DNA of 64,000 bases from Vibrio sp. 14G-20 (GCF_026241515.1 NZ_JAPHPW010000007.1:124001-188000); one strand, 5' to 3'. Shown: positions 28,246 through 36,979, numbered from the stretch's first letter. Notes: generated by a model not told the origin, from the letters alone. Numbers and translations: made by a program.

Positions 28246-28268
28246 AAGGGTGGCGTTGTGCCACCCTT
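28246..28268 (-). terminator. terminator of the small PA3496-like gene
   Basis: AAGGGTGGC/GCCACCCTT hairpin, 20 bases downstream of the minus-strand stop at 28288, with a T-rich tail on that strand. Confidence 0.7.
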
Positions 28269-28287
28269 CTAAATGCAATGGGAATTA

Positions 28288-28482
28288 TTAGTGAATAAGA
28301 CCTAGCTCCCTCGCTTCTTCCAGACTCAAACCGCTTTCTCTAATTTCTCTTAGAGTCTCGATACGACGACGAGCTTCAGCAGACTTCATTTTCTTTTCTG
28401 GTTTGAAAGATACTTCTTCTTCAGCATCCCACTTGTTTGCAATATTTGTCATTTCATCATGGTTGATAGAATTAATGGACAT
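28288..28482 (-). CDS. small PA3496-like protein
   Basis: A 64-residue protein from the ATG at 28482, which has a clear GGAGG ribosome site 6-8 bases ahead. The open frame extends upstream but without a start signal. The C-terminal half is a charged helix (EARRRIETLREIRESGLSLEEARELGL) of the kind seen in the PA3496 family, sometimes called putative envelope integrity proteins. Function unknown. Followed by its own hairpin terminator, so it is probably a single gene. Confidence 0.65.
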   Translation of the reverse strand: MSINSINHDEMTNIANKWDAEEEVSFKPEKKMKSAEARRRIETLREIRESGLSLEEARELGLIH

Positions 28483-28843
28483 GTTTTCCTCCGAAAAGCA
28501 CCATGTAATGGACAGGTAATCTGTAGCAAATGCTTTTTCGCTTGTTAAGAAATTCTGTACTGAAATGTGATGATTCCGACGCTTCACAAAGCTAATTAAT
28601 AAATGCCTCATTTAAACTTTGCCAAAGCCATTTTCTGCAATTACATTTAGAGGATTCCCCATAAGAAATGTGGTTTGATCCAACTCTCATTTTCCCCGCT
28701 TTCAATGCTTCTTTTCTACTGAAAATTCGTGAAATAACCCAATTTAAATTTCGAGGCACTTCATCCTTTTCGTGCTCGTCGCTTCCACTAAATCCAATGC
28801 ATGTTAATGATAATAGTTATCAATATCATAACTGAGTATTTAC
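28483..28843. other. intergenic region with Fur box
   Basis: No gene in 361 bases. It holds the promoters of the small minus-strand gene and of the Fur-controlled ATPase operon; apart from the Fur box at 28806 nothing stands out. Confidence 0.5.
28806..28824 (+). promoter_or_regulatory. Fur box
   Basis: AATGATAATAGTTATCAAT, a 19-base site with TGATAAT/TTATCA inverted halves, closely matching the Fur consensus. It ends 19 bases before the ATG of the first ATPase gene. Confidence 0.85.
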
Positions 28844-29668
28844 ATGTCTAGGGAAAATTCAGATAAACCACTTCTCGAAGTGAAGAATCTATGTGTCGAT
28901 TACATCACCGATGACGGTGATTTTAATGCCGTAAAATCCGTAAGCTTTAGCATTGGCCAAGGCGAAATTTTTGGTTTGGCTGGCGAATCCGGGTGCGGAA
29001 AAAGTACCATCGCGTTTGCCATTAACCGTTTACACAAGCCGCCTGCTTTCATCTCTGGAGGGAAGATACTTTTCAACGGGCAAGATCTGCTCGGTTTATC
29101 TGACGACCACTTGAACACCTTGCGTTGGAGCGAAATCGCCATGGTGTTCCAAAGTGCGATGAACTCACTCAATCCCGTACTGACCATTGAAGAGCAGTTC
29201 GCTGATGTTTTACGTCACCACAAAGGAATGACCAACGAACAAGCCAAAGACCGCGCAGAGAAGCTCCTCGACCTTGTAAACATTCCACGCCACCGCCTAA
29301 CAGAATACCCGCATCAGTTCAGCGGAGGGATGCGTCAACGCTTAGTCATCGCCATCGCGCTCGCCCTCAATCCCAAATTGATCATCATGGACGAGCCGAC
29401 AACGGCACTTGATGTGGTTGTACAACGCGAAATTCTGCAGCAAATACACCAACTCAGAGAAGAGTTTGGGTTTTCGATATTGTTCATCACCCATGACCTC
29501 GCACTAATGAGCCAGCTATGTGACCGCATTGCCATCATGCGCCACGGCCAGATCGTTGAAATCAACCAAGCCTATGAGATTCGTAACAACCCTCAGCACT
29601 CCTATACCCAAAAGCTATGGAGTTCTTTCCCTAACATTCACGAACATGCGCACGCGACTACGTGCTAG
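28844..29668 (+). CDS. Dpp/Opp-type ABC transporter ATPase (DppD-like)
   Basis: ATP-binding protein of 274 residues from the peptide/nickel transporter group. Walker A GESGCGKST, signature FSGGMRQRLVIAIAL, Walker B LIIMDEPTTALD, H-loop FITHDLALM, and a typical short C-terminal YTQKLW segment. It begins 19 bases after a Fur box and is followed 9 bases later by a DppF-like ATPase; no permease or binding protein is nearby. It may supply ATPases to an unlinked iron- or metal-chelate importer; this is inference. Confidence 0.85.
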   Translation: MSRENSDKPLLEVKNLCVDYITDDGDFNAVKSVSFSIGQGEIFGLAGESGCGKSTIAFAINRLHKPPAFISGGKILFNGQDLLGLSDDHLNTLRWSEIAMVFQSAMNSLNPVLTIEEQFADVLRHHKGMTNEQAKDRAEKLLDLVNIPRHRLTEYPHQFSGGMRQRLVIAIALALNPKLIIMDEPTTALDVVVQREILQQIHQLREEFGFSILFITHDLALMSQLCDRIAIMRHGQIVEINQAYEIRNNPQHSYTQKLWSSFPNIHEHAHATTC

Positions 29669-29677
29669 GAGAGCTCC

Positions 29678-30610
29678 ATGTCACAACCTATTTTTCAAGT
29701 GAAAAACCTCGTTAAAGAGTTCACCGTCGACGGTGGATTTGGCAAAGAAGCGATCTTTAGAGCACTACATGGGGTGAGTTTTGATTTGCATGCCGGTAAA
29801 ACATTGGCGCTGGTTGGAGAATCAGGCTGCGGGAAAAGCACCTGCGCCCGATTGATGACCAAGGTTTACGCACCGACAGAGGGAGAGATACTGTTCAATG
29901 GCAGAGACATCTCTACCCTAAAAAGCCGTAAAGATATCTTGGATTACCGCAGCCGCGTACAAATGATATTTCAAGACCCATTTGGCTCACTTAATCCAAC
30001 TCACACCATTGAGCACCACTTAACGCGCCCGCTTAAAATCCATAAGCAAGTTGCCACGAAACAGGCTCTCACAGAGCGTCTCAAAGAGCTATTAACGCTG
30101 GTGGAGCTCCCCATCGAAACACTCGCTAAATACCCTCACGAGCTCAGTGGCGGCCAAAGGCAGCGGGTTAATTTAGCAAGAGCACTTGCAGTCGGTGCTG
30201 AGCTTATCCTTGCCGATGAACCTACCTCGATGTTGGATGTTTCAATTCGACTTGGCGTGTTAAACCTGATGCAAAAAATGAAGAAAGAGTTGGGGATTGG
30301 TTTTTTGTACATAACTCACGATCTTGCTACGGCACATTACATCGCAGAAGAGACGGCGGTAATGTACAAAGGGCAGCTCGTTGAATGGGGATCAACCCAG
30401 TCGATCTTAACCAATCCACAACATCCGTACACTAAACTGTTGATCTCTGCCGTTCCCGATCCCGATCTGCCATTTGGCGAACTCGTCAAAAATGAGCCAA
30501 ACTATTCAATAAACGCAGACCGAATTCGAGAGCAGAGCTGTGAAATACAGCATGAAATCAAGCAAGTTACTGATAATCACTTTGTAAAACAGTGGGATAA
30601 CGTTGCATGA
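29678..30610 (+). CDS. Dpp/Opp-type ABC transporter ATPase (DppF-like)
   Basis: Second ATPase of the pair, 310 residues, with Walker A GESGCGKST, signature LSGGQRQRVNLARAL, Walker B LILADEPTSMLD and H-loop YITHDLATA. The tail after residue 260 (region of the oligopeptide/dipeptide transporter C-terminal domain) lacks the four-Cys iron-sulfur motif found in some DppD/F proteins. GGAG precedes the ATG. It overlaps the next gene by 4 bases (ATGA). Confidence 0.85.
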   Translation: MSQPIFQVKNLVKEFTVDGGFGKEAIFRALHGVSFDLHAGKTLALVGESGCGKSTCARLMTKVYAPTEGEILFNGRDISTLKSRKDILDYRSRVQMIFQDPFGSLNPTHTIEHHLTRPLKIHKQVATKQALTERLKELLTLVELPIETLAKYPHELSGGQRQRVNLARALAVGAELILADEPTSMLDVSIRLGVLNLMQKMKKELGIGFLYITHDLATAHYIAEETAVMYKGQLVEWGSTQSILTNPQHPYTKLLISAVPDPDLPFGELVKNEPNYSINADRIREQSCEIQHEIKQVTDNHFVKQWDNVA

Positions 30611-31089
30611 ATGAACTAGACACTTGGTTAGAGCGGATCGGAGATTGGTACAAAGACCGAAAGCATGATCAAGTGGACCGGTTAGAACCTTTGATCTTAA
30701 CGCCTCCAGATGCGCTCTGGGGGCCATTGATCACAGATGAGCAGAGTAAAGGCATCGCATGTTGGCTAGACGGGTGCCTGAGAATCTTTACTTTCTATCG
30801 AAACTCAATCGAAAACCCGCACCATCAAGAAAAGGCCTATCAATACCTGATGTTTGCTTACGGTAAGCTTCAGGCGGTGTCTTGTGACCCAAAAGCGGAA
30901 CCCGGCCTACAAGAGTGGTGTACCAAGCGGGTACAACACTTATGTGTGCTGGCTTTGGAGTTTGCTAACCAACAACAAGAACCGCGCTGGAAGGAAGAAT
31001 CAGAAAAACTGATCGAATCGCATGTGCGTTTTATGGCAAGCCAACACCAGAACGATGATCAAGGTGCAGCTCTACGTCAATGCCACTGA
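30607..31089 (+). CDS. unknown protein, third gene of the Fur-controlled operon
   Basis: A 160-residue soluble, Trp- and Gln-rich, mostly helical protein that I do not recognise. No signal peptide or membrane segment. Its ATG overlaps the DppF-like stop (ATGA), so it is translationally coupled to the ATPases and should be expressed under iron limitation with them. A role in handling the imported iron chelate is possible but unsupported. The sequence GAAAGCATGATCAAG at 30659 inside it resembles an RctB iteron. Confidence 0.6.
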   Translation: MNELDTWLERIGDWYKDRKHDQVDRLEPLILTPPDALWGPLITDEQSKGIACWLDGCLRIFTFYRNSIENPHHQEKAYQYLMFAYGKLQAVSCDPKAEPGLQEWCTKRVQHLCVLALEFANQQQEPRWKEESEKLIESHVRFMASQHQNDDQGAALRQCH

Positions 31090-31172
31090 TCCACTCCACG
31101 GTTTAACCCTGATCGATCAAACACCAAAGCAGAATCCTTTCACAAATAGGATCCGTAAAAAGCACGATCTAA

Positions 31173-31188
31173 CCTTGATCATGCTTCA
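31173..31188 (-). other. lone RctB-type iteron downstream of rctB
   Basis: CCTTGATCATGCTTCA is identical to 34245-34260 on the origin side, and its complement contains AAGCATGATCA, the core of the origin iterons. Confidence 0.6.
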
Positions 31189-31251
31189 GGGTTAGCAGTA
31201 AGGAGTAATACGTAAGCTATTGAATTTTAATCATTATGCAAATTTCAGGCA

Positions 31252-31279
31252 AAAAAAAGCGAGTCCCTTAGGAACTCGC
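31252..31279 (-). terminator. rctB terminator
   Basis: On the minus strand a GCGAGT/ACTCGC-based hairpin is followed by eight T, 213 bases past the rctB stop. No T-run exists on the plus strand. Confidence 0.7.
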
Positions 31280-31491
31280 AAAAATCTATTCAGTATGATG
31301 TAACAAAATATGAGCCAATCTATTAATCATAAGAAAGGACAAAGGTTGTCTATTCGGGATAAATAATAATCAACTGGATGCGTTACATTGTCAGAACTTT
31401 GTCAGCGTTAGGTGCGGTTTTAATCAGCACCTAATGTGTTCAAACTATCCATTCATCGACCATAAAACAGGCTTATCGCTATCGGAAATAA

Positions 31492-33471
31492 CTAATGGCC
31501 AATCGCCATTTCATCGAGTGCAAGGAACACATTTTCGTCAAGGTGACCTTCATGAACCTGTTTACACACTTTACGACGCACAGCTAAACCAGAGATCAAA
31601 CGCTCAATGGATAAATGTCGATTGCTGGTGCTATCACGGTCGTTGTAAAGCTCAATCAAACGACTCAGTGTCTCGTATGGGATAACGTCCTCCCCTACTC
31701 TCAACCAATCAAGCTTCTCAATGAGCTCTGAGCACTCTTCTTTGATAGAGGCATGTGAGTGCCCTGTCATAGCAGACAAAGCCGTTATACTGCGTTCTAG
31801 AGCCTCTGCAGAGGTATATTTAGAGAGAGTAATCATGATCTCGTCAGCGTTGATCTCAACAGAGTGTTTACGCTGCTTAACTCGACGTCCCAATTTGCCT
31901 CGTGGCGAAGGTGCTTTGCGCTGAATTGGCTCAAACTCACCGTCGATAATCTCAGACAGCTCTTCCAGCTTCTGCTTAGACACCATTTCGTTACGAAGCG
32001 GGTTCGGCAGCGTTGGTGCCATGTTACGCTTGCCTGCGTTGGTGGTACGTGCTCTTGAGTAACGTAGTACTTCTTCCACATTACATTTGATATCTACCTG
32101 ATAATCAGCCGTTTTGCCTTTTTCGATCAACGCGGTGATCGTTAAGTGATAGCCCCAAAGATTAACCAGGAAGGTATCTTCTTGATCCCCGACTTCACCC
32201 AGCTTTCTGAGCTCGCGGATCAGATCCATAGAGAAACGACGCCAATCGATGTTACGCGCCAATTTCTGGTTGAGCTCACTGAGCAACATGCAATCTGAAT
32301 GGCGACGTGCCATGCGGCTTCTAAAGTACGAATACATCTGGAAGACCAAGGTATGTTGCTTCAGGATTTCTGGCGGAAATAGGAAGAAATAATCACGCGT
32401 CAGCAGTTCTTCGTAGAACGAAGGTTCCCAAACGAGGATGTATAGGTTCGGTTTAATGCGAATTTCACCGTCAGAGCCCTCTGTAGGCGCTTCTTCCGAT
32501 GCGGTAATGGTTCTAGCTAAGAATCGAAAACGATCACTCTTAAAGCCTTCTGGCATGTTCTCACTAAGCCAACGGCCTGTAAGCTCGTGCAGTTGGAAAT
32601 CCGTGAATTCGATACGATCAATACTGTCGCGGATCGAATCACGTGCAGGACCACTGTCTTTCTTGCCACGTAAAGACAAAATGTCCGTGATGTAGAGTGG
32701 TGTTTTGTTCGGCGTGTGTTTCGCGTCTAGATGGTAATCATCTTGGTGATGATCATGGTATTGAACGGTGAGTGTGAATAACGCGAATAGCGTCATCAGA
32801 TCGTCAACGGTCATGATATTTTTAGAAGATCGTGTCTCGATCACAGCTCGAGTACCAGAGATCGAAACCATGGATTTCTGGTAGCTCTTACGAGTTCTAG
32901 GTGGCGCTAACGCTTGATCAATAATCCCCGCCCAATTGGTTGGCGAAACAATAAATTGATCCGCTTCGTCTTTCATCGTTGGTGGGGTATTCAGTCCATG
33001 TTCATTCAGTAAGCGCTTGTTTACTTTGGTTTGAGCTAGGGCTTTAGAGCGCTTTTGCTTTTCATTTTGCTTCACGCTTTCTGTCACTAAGCTGGTGGCA
33101 CCCAGTACCGATATCAATTGGTTTGGGTTCACAAAGCGATGCAACATGGTTTTACCAGCAAGGCCTTCTTCAAAGCGAACGGGGATTTGTTTGAACAATC
33201 CGATATTGACTGCTGCTCTCAGCCTTTGCTGTAAGGCCGCGCGAGTGACTTGACCATCGGTTGATTCAATAATCTCAGTGGTGGAAACGTACCCGTCTTT
33301 GCTGCTAAACCCACGAAGTGAAATTAGGTTGAGAAGCTCAACGATGCTTTTGGTGACACCTTTGAAGTGTTGATATTGTTCTATCCATTCAACGGCTGTT
33401 TCAGATACCTCAAATAAATGACCATCTTTGTGGCTTCGTGCCTTAATTAACAATTTCTCTTCTGGTTTCAT
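31492..33471 (-). CDS. rctB: chromosome II replication initiator RctB
   Basis: The vibrio-specific initiator that binds iterons and 39-mers, opens the chromosome II origin and limits its firing. The 659-residue length matches known RctB proteins. Several winged-helix regions are expected; visible parts include the N-terminal DNA-binding region (TTEIIESTDGQVTRAALQQRL near 65) and a basic central region. No ATP-binding Walker motif, as expected. Transcribed away from the origin, with origin sequence starting at its 5' end; RctB normally represses its own promoter there. A hairpin terminator lies at 31252. Confidence 0.96.
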   Translation of the reverse strand: MKPEEKLLIKARSHKDGHLFEVSETAVEWIEQYQHFKGVTKSIVELLNLISLRGFSSKDGYVSTTEIIESTDGQVTRAALQQRLRAAVNIGLFKQIPVRFEEGLAGKTMLHRFVNPNQLISVLGATSLVTESVKQNEKQKRSKALAQTKVNKRLLNEHGLNTPPTMKDEADQFIVSPTNWAGIIDQALAPPRTRKSYQKSMVSISGTRAVIETRSSKNIMTVDDLMTLFALFTLTVQYHDHHQDDYHLDAKHTPNKTPLYITDILSLRGKKDSGPARDSIRDSIDRIEFTDFQLHELTGRWLSENMPEGFKSDRFRFLARTITASEEAPTEGSDGEIRIKPNLYILVWEPSFYEELLTRDYFFLFPPEILKQHTLVFQMYSYFRSRMARRHSDCMLLSELNQKLARNIDWRRFSMDLIRELRKLGEVGDQEDTFLVNLWGYHLTITALIEKGKTADYQVDIKCNVEEVLRYSRARTTNAGKRNMAPTLPNPLRNEMVSKQKLEELSEIIDGEFEPIQRKAPSPRGKLGRRVKQRKHSVEINADEIMITLSKYTSAEALERSITALSAMTGHSHASIKEECSELIEKLDWLRVGEDVIPYETLSRLIELYNDRDSTSNRHLSIERLISGLAVRRKVCKQVHEGHLDENVFLALDEMAIGH

Positions 33472-33482
33472 TTTTGATCCGT

Positions 33483-33502
33483 ATCACACTAACCGTAATT
33501 TC
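33483..33502. repeat. 20-base repeat in the rctB leader (copy 1)
   Basis: ATCACACTAACCGTAATTTC matches 34436-34455 at 17 of 20 positions. The copies sit just inside the two ends of the origin region, one in the rctB leader and one upstream of parA. Confidence 0.6.
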
Positions 33503-33570
33503 ACTATAGTTCCTGAATGATAAAGAAAGAATGATCATAAATAAAGAGAATTTATTGGCTTTTAAATAAC

Positions 33571-33620
33571 TGATCTTTTTGATTAATATGATCTTAAATG
33601 ATTAAGTGATCTAATGATCT
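33571..33620. other. DNA unwinding element with six TGAT (ATCA) repeats
   Basis: TGAT occurs at 33571, 33580, 33589, 33599, 33607 and 33615, at 8-10 base intervals in AT-rich DNA. Read on the minus strand these are ATCA repeats, the motif reported for single-strand binding by RctB during origin opening. Confidence 0.75.
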
Positions 33621-33682
33621 GGACGTAAGTTTGACTTTAAGTGGCTGAATTTAAAGTATTAAAATAAATCGCCTTGGAAAGC

Positions 33683-33804
33683 ATGATCATAAAGGTTCCG
33701 AAACTATGATCATTAAATTTAAGAAAGCATGATCACAGAACATCAGAACGATGATCATTAAGTCATTGTAAGCATGATCATTATTGGTTCGAAAGCATGA
33801 TCAT
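33683..33804 (+). repeat. six RctB iterons
   Basis: ATGATCAY cores start at 33683, 33706, 33729, 33751, 33774 and 33797, i.e. at 22-23 base intervals (two helical turns). Five are ATGATCAT, the third is ATGATCAC. Most are preceded by AAGC or ACG. Confidence 0.95.
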
Positions 33805-33818
33805 TATACTTATACAGC

Positions 33819-33827
33819 TTATCCACA
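33819..33827 (+). other. DnaA box
   Basis: TTATCCACA, the perfect consensus, 14 bases after the last iteron. Confidence 0.93.
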
Positions 33828-33905
33828 GATCGGAATTCAACATCGGTTTCTAAGTCGCCTTTGACTTGTCTATGTGGACACTTGTGGCGGCCAATCTATC
33901 GGAAC

Positions 33906-34308
33906 AATGATCAAGAGAACATACTTTTTTATGGTTCTTACCCTATTGAGCGCAAAATTTAGTCTCTATCCGCTGAAAATGGATTGGTTTGATGTATTTA
34001 GCGCTGGCGGGTCTTAACTAGGAAGCATGATCATGAAATTGTCATGTTTGTGTATTCTCGGTCTGTGTCGATTGAATTTTCAATAATTGAGCCCTTATAG
34101 GCGTTGAATCCCCATTCCAAAAGCATTTGTCCGTAACTTAGCTCATAAATTACATGCTTCCGGAACGATGTTTACTTGATCATTTTTCCGGAAGTTGATC
34201 ATTTCCAATGTGCAGTTGCTCGGATCAATATTGCTAAGTTTACGCCTTGATCATGCTTCATAATTTGGCGTTATTAATTATCTTACACTGGATGTGTTCC
34301 ATGATCAT
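33906..34308. other. RctB inhibitory region (rctA/inc-like) with 39-mer-like sites
   Basis: TGATCA sites recur at 33907, 34028, 34177, 34196, 34248 and 34302. Two carry a TTCCGG extension: CTTGATCATTTTTCCGGAAG at 34175 and CATGATCATTCTTCCGG at 34300. By position (between origin and parA) this is the rctA/incII region, whose 39-mers titrate RctB. A 60-codon minus-strand frame at 34258-34440 exists but lacks support as a gene. Confidence 0.72.
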
Positions 34309-34435
34309 TCTTCCGGTTAGGCTCCAATCCTCTATTGTTTTTTGACACCTCATCTTCTCTTCTGTTTTGAATCTTTTGTTCATTGAGCGTTTTTTAATTT
34401 TAATTTGGGTTGAAAATCTATAAATTCGAATGCAA

Positions 34436-34455
34436 ATCACACCAACCGTAATCTA
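34436..34455. repeat. 20-base repeat upstream of parA (copy 2)
   Basis: ATCACACCAACCGTAATCTA, partner of 33483-33502. Here AACCGTA/TACGGTT at 34444-34460 also forms a small palindrome. Confidence 0.6.
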
Positions 34456-34498
34456 CGGTTGTATTTCAATCGTTCCGAAGGTTTTCCACTGAAATTCC

Positions 34499-34513
34499 AT
34501 TTACATTGTAAAT
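34499..34513. other. parS2-like centromere site
   Basis: ATTTACATTGTAAAT, a perfect palindrome fitting NTTTACANTGTAAAN, 219 bases upstream of parA. Confidence 0.88.
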
Positions 34514-34732
34514 AAGTGATGCTGTAACATTTTAAATGTAGGCTAGAAATAACATGGTTATGCATGATAAAAACGGTCATTTTTGTGTTTGTCTAAGGCG
34601 ATGTTTCATCAAATTGTAAAAACGCGGTCTATTTTATGTGATTTTACTCATAAATGTATGTTCATGTTTTTGTTGTGTTTGTTGTTAATCGCTGTACAAT
34701 TTGTACTTAGTTAATCATTACGGAAACTGGCA

Positions 34733-35950
34733 ATGAAAAGAGAACAAACGATTGATAAGCTCTATCAGCTGGCCGAACAAACTCAACAAGTTCAGGCTGA
34801 CCGAATTGAGATTATTTTGGAAGAGCGAAGTGATGAACATTTCCCTCCAATGTCTAAAGCTATGATGGAGACTCGTTCTGGTTTAACGCGTCGTAAACTC
34901 GATGAAGCGATCACTAAACTTGAAGCTGATGGCCATCAGTTTACAAAGAACAACGCCAATCATTACTCGATTTCATTGACAGAAGCTCACATGTTGATGG
35001 AAGCGGCAGAAGTGCCAAAGTTCCATGAACGTAAGCAGCACGCTGACAATAAGCCATGGATTATCAACGTACAAAACCAGAAGGGTGGTACGGGTAAATC
35101 AATGACAGCGGTTCACTTAGCCGCTTGTTTGTCTCTGAATTTAGATAAGCGCTACCGTATCTGTTTGATTGACTTGGATCCACAAGGTTCTTTGCGTCTG
35201 TTCTTAAACCCACAAATTAGTGGTGCAGAGCACGACAGCATTTATTCTGCCGTCGATATCATGCTGGACAATGTGCCTGAAGGCCAAGGTGTCGACCTGG
35301 AATTCCTTCGCAAGAACGTACTATTGCCAACTCAGTATCCAAACCTCAAGACAATTTCTGCTTTCCCAGAAGATGCGATGTTTAACGCTGAAGCGTGGCA
35401 AAGCCTTTCACAAGATCAGTCACTTGATATTGTTCGTCTGTTAAAAGAGAAGCTTATCGACAAAATCGCCGATGATTTCGATGTGATTATGATTGATACC
35501 GGCCCGCACGTTGACCCGCTAGTATGGAATGCAATGTACGCGTCGAACGCACTTCTGATTCCATGTGCTGCTAAGCGTTTGGATTGGGCTTCAACGGTTA
35601 ACTTCTTCCAGCATTTACCAACGGTTTACGAAATGTTCCCGGATGATTGGAAAGGGCTAGAATTTGTTCGTCTAATGCCAACCATGTTTGAAGACGATAA
35701 CAAGAAACAGGTGTCAGTTCTGACTGAAATGAATTACCTGTTGAATGACCAAGTAATGATGGCAACCATTCCAAGAAGCCGTGCTTTTGAAACCTGTGCC
35801 GACACTTACAGCACGGTTTTCGATCTAACGGTGAGCGACTTTGAGGGCGGTAAGAAAACTCTAGCTGTTGCTCAAGACGCAGTACAAAAAAGTGCTCTAG
35901 AATTAGAGCGCGTATTACATAGCAACTGGCCTTCACTTAATCAGGGATAA
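34733..35950 (+). CDS. parA2: chromosome II partition ATPase ParA2
   Basis: ParA-type Walker ATPase of 405 residues that moves and positions the chromosome II origin. An N-terminal extension of about 105 residues with a helix-turn-helix-like segment (TRSGLTRRKLDEAITKLEADGH), as in plasmid P1-type ParA proteins, precedes the ATPase core. The deviant Walker A is QKGGTGKSMTAVHL, Walker A' is LIDLDPQGSL and Walker B is VIMIDTGPHVDP. Plasmid-type ParA proteins of this length often repress their own operon. Followed 5 bases later by parB. Confidence 0.95.
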   Translation: MKREQTIDKLYQLAEQTQQVQADRIEIILEERSDEHFPPMSKAMMETRSGLTRRKLDEAITKLEADGHQFTKNNANHYSISLTEAHMLMEAAEVPKFHERKQHADNKPWIINVQNQKGGTGKSMTAVHLAACLSLNLDKRYRICLIDLDPQGSLRLFLNPQISGAEHDSIYSAVDIMLDNVPEGQGVDLEFLRKNVLLPTQYPNLKTISAFPEDAMFNAEAWQSLSQDQSLDIVRLLKEKLIDKIADDFDVIMIDTGPHVDPLVWNAMYASNALLIPCAAKRLDWASTVNFFQHLPTVYEMFPDDWKGLEFVRLMPTMFEDDNKKQVSVLTEMNYLLNDQVMMATIPRSRAFETCADTYSTVFDLTVSDFEGGKKTLAVAQDAVQKSALELERVLHSNWPSLNQG

Positions 35951-35955
35951 CAACA

Positions 35956-36930
35956 ATGGCAATTAAAACATCTGACTTAAATGCAAAGCTATTTGGTAAA
36001 GCAAACAAACGTCGCGTAGCAACACCACAAGAAGCGCAAACAGCGGCAAAAGAACAGGCTCAAGTGATCGAGCTTTCTGTTGCTGGCGAAGATTTAGTTT
36101 CATTTGAATTGGTTCGAATCCCTGCGGCTGAAGTGGCAACTCGAACGGTTGTTTTTGAAGAGAATGCTCGTGAGCAATCTTTCTTAAACGAGCATGCGCT
36201 TTCTGATGTTCTTACAACATTGAAAGAACGTGGTCAGCAATACCCAGCGGTTGGTCGTAAGAACAAAGACGGTAAGATTGAAGTTCTTGATGGTAGCCGT
36301 CGTCGTATGTCATGTATTTTGGCTGACAAAGAGTTCCTAATCTATGTTGCTGAAAACATTAACGGCGAACACGCTAAGTTCCTATCAGACGTTGCTAACG
36401 CTCATAAACCGCTTTCTCTTTACGAGAAGGGCAAAGAGATGCAAGCGAAGCTAGATAAAGGCGAAGCTGAAGACCAGAAAGCACTGGCGAAAATGTTTCA
36501 GTGCAGTGAAGCTTTAGTGAGTGGTGCATTGAAAGCGGCCGCTTTACCACTTGAATTGCTACAAGCTTACCCAAATGTGAGCGACCTTGGGCGTCCAACC
36601 ATTGTTAAGCTGCACAAGCAGTTTGGTGGATTGACGAGTGAGCAGCAGCAAACACTACTCACTAAGTGTGATGCTTCTGAAGGTTTTGTATGGCAGCGTA
36701 GCGAAGCTCAAGGCGTAACTCGTCTAACCAAAGACGTGACAGAAACTTTGGAAGGTTGGATTCTTGAATTGGCGCCAGCGCCAGCGAAGAAAGCTTCTCC
36801 AAAAGTTGAGCTTATTAAGGGCCGCGCATCCTACAGCCGTAAGGGTTCAAACTTGGCGTTGAACCTTAAGAAAGTTGATGATGCAACAATGGAAGAAATC
36901 CTCGCCTTCGTTCAATCGAAGCTCGACTAA
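35956..36930 (+). CDS. parB2: chromosome II partition protein ParB2
   Basis: Centromere-binding protein of 324 residues. The ParB N-terminal domain has the DGSRRRMSCI motif (CTP-binding C-motif region, about residue 113) and VANAHKPLSLYEKG; a helix-turn-helix follows (DQKALAKMFQCSEALVSGALKAAALP about 173-198). The C-terminal part is Lys-rich with a dimerisation helix. Cognate sites fitting NTTTACANTGTAAAN occur six times in the window. The gene starts 5 bases after parA and a terminator follows, so the two form one operon. Confidence 0.95.
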   Translation: MAIKTSDLNAKLFGKANKRRVATPQEAQTAAKEQAQVIELSVAGEDLVSFELVRIPAAEVATRTVVFEENAREQSFLNEHALSDVLTTLKERGQQYPAVGRKNKDGKIEVLDGSRRRMSCILADKEFLIYVAENINGEHAKFLSDVANAHKPLSLYEKGKEMQAKLDKGEAEDQKALAKMFQCSEALVSGALKAAALPLELLQAYPNVSDLGRPTIVKLHKQFGGLTSEQQQTLLTKCDASEGFVWQRSEAQGVTRLTKDVTETLEGWILELAPAPAKKASPKVELIKGRASYSRKGSNLALNLKKVDDATMEEILAFVQSKLD

Positions 36931-36955
36931 GTCGACGACTTTTCATTACTCCTCT

Positions 36956-36979
36956 AAAGCCGCTTTATGCGGCTTTTTA
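36956..36979 (+). terminator. parAB terminator
   Basis: AAAGCCGC/GCGGCTTT with a 5-base loop and a T-run, 26 bases after the parB stop. Confidence 0.9.

Larger units (their letters stand above)
31090..31491. other. intergenic region downstream of rctB with an iteron-like site
   Basis: No gene in 402 bases between convergent transcripts. It holds a 16-base iteron-like site at 31173-31188 and a terminator at 31252-31279. AACCCTGA (31105) and TCAGGGTT (31186) form a wide inverted repeat around the iteron-like site. Confidence 0.5.
33531..33827. other. oriCII: chromosome II replication origin (oriCII) core
   Basis: Minimal-origin layout between rctB and parA. From left: an ATGATCAT site at 33531 near the rctB promoter, an AT-rich unwinding region with TGAT repeats (33571-33620), six phased iterons (33683-33804) and a DnaA box (33819). 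The iterons contain GATC, consistent with the Dam-methylation dependence known for RctB binding. This order matches the described Vibrio cholerae origin. Confidence 0.93.

Noticed and set aside
31833..32081. Frames on both strands inside rctB
   Set aside because: They lie wholly within a well-conserved initiator gene and have no translation signals.
34258..34440. 60-codon minus-strand frame between the origin and parA
   Set aside because: No convincing ribosome site, low-complexity Lys/Ile-rich product, and it overlaps a 39-mer-like site and the copy 2 repeat. The rctA region in relatives acts without a protein.
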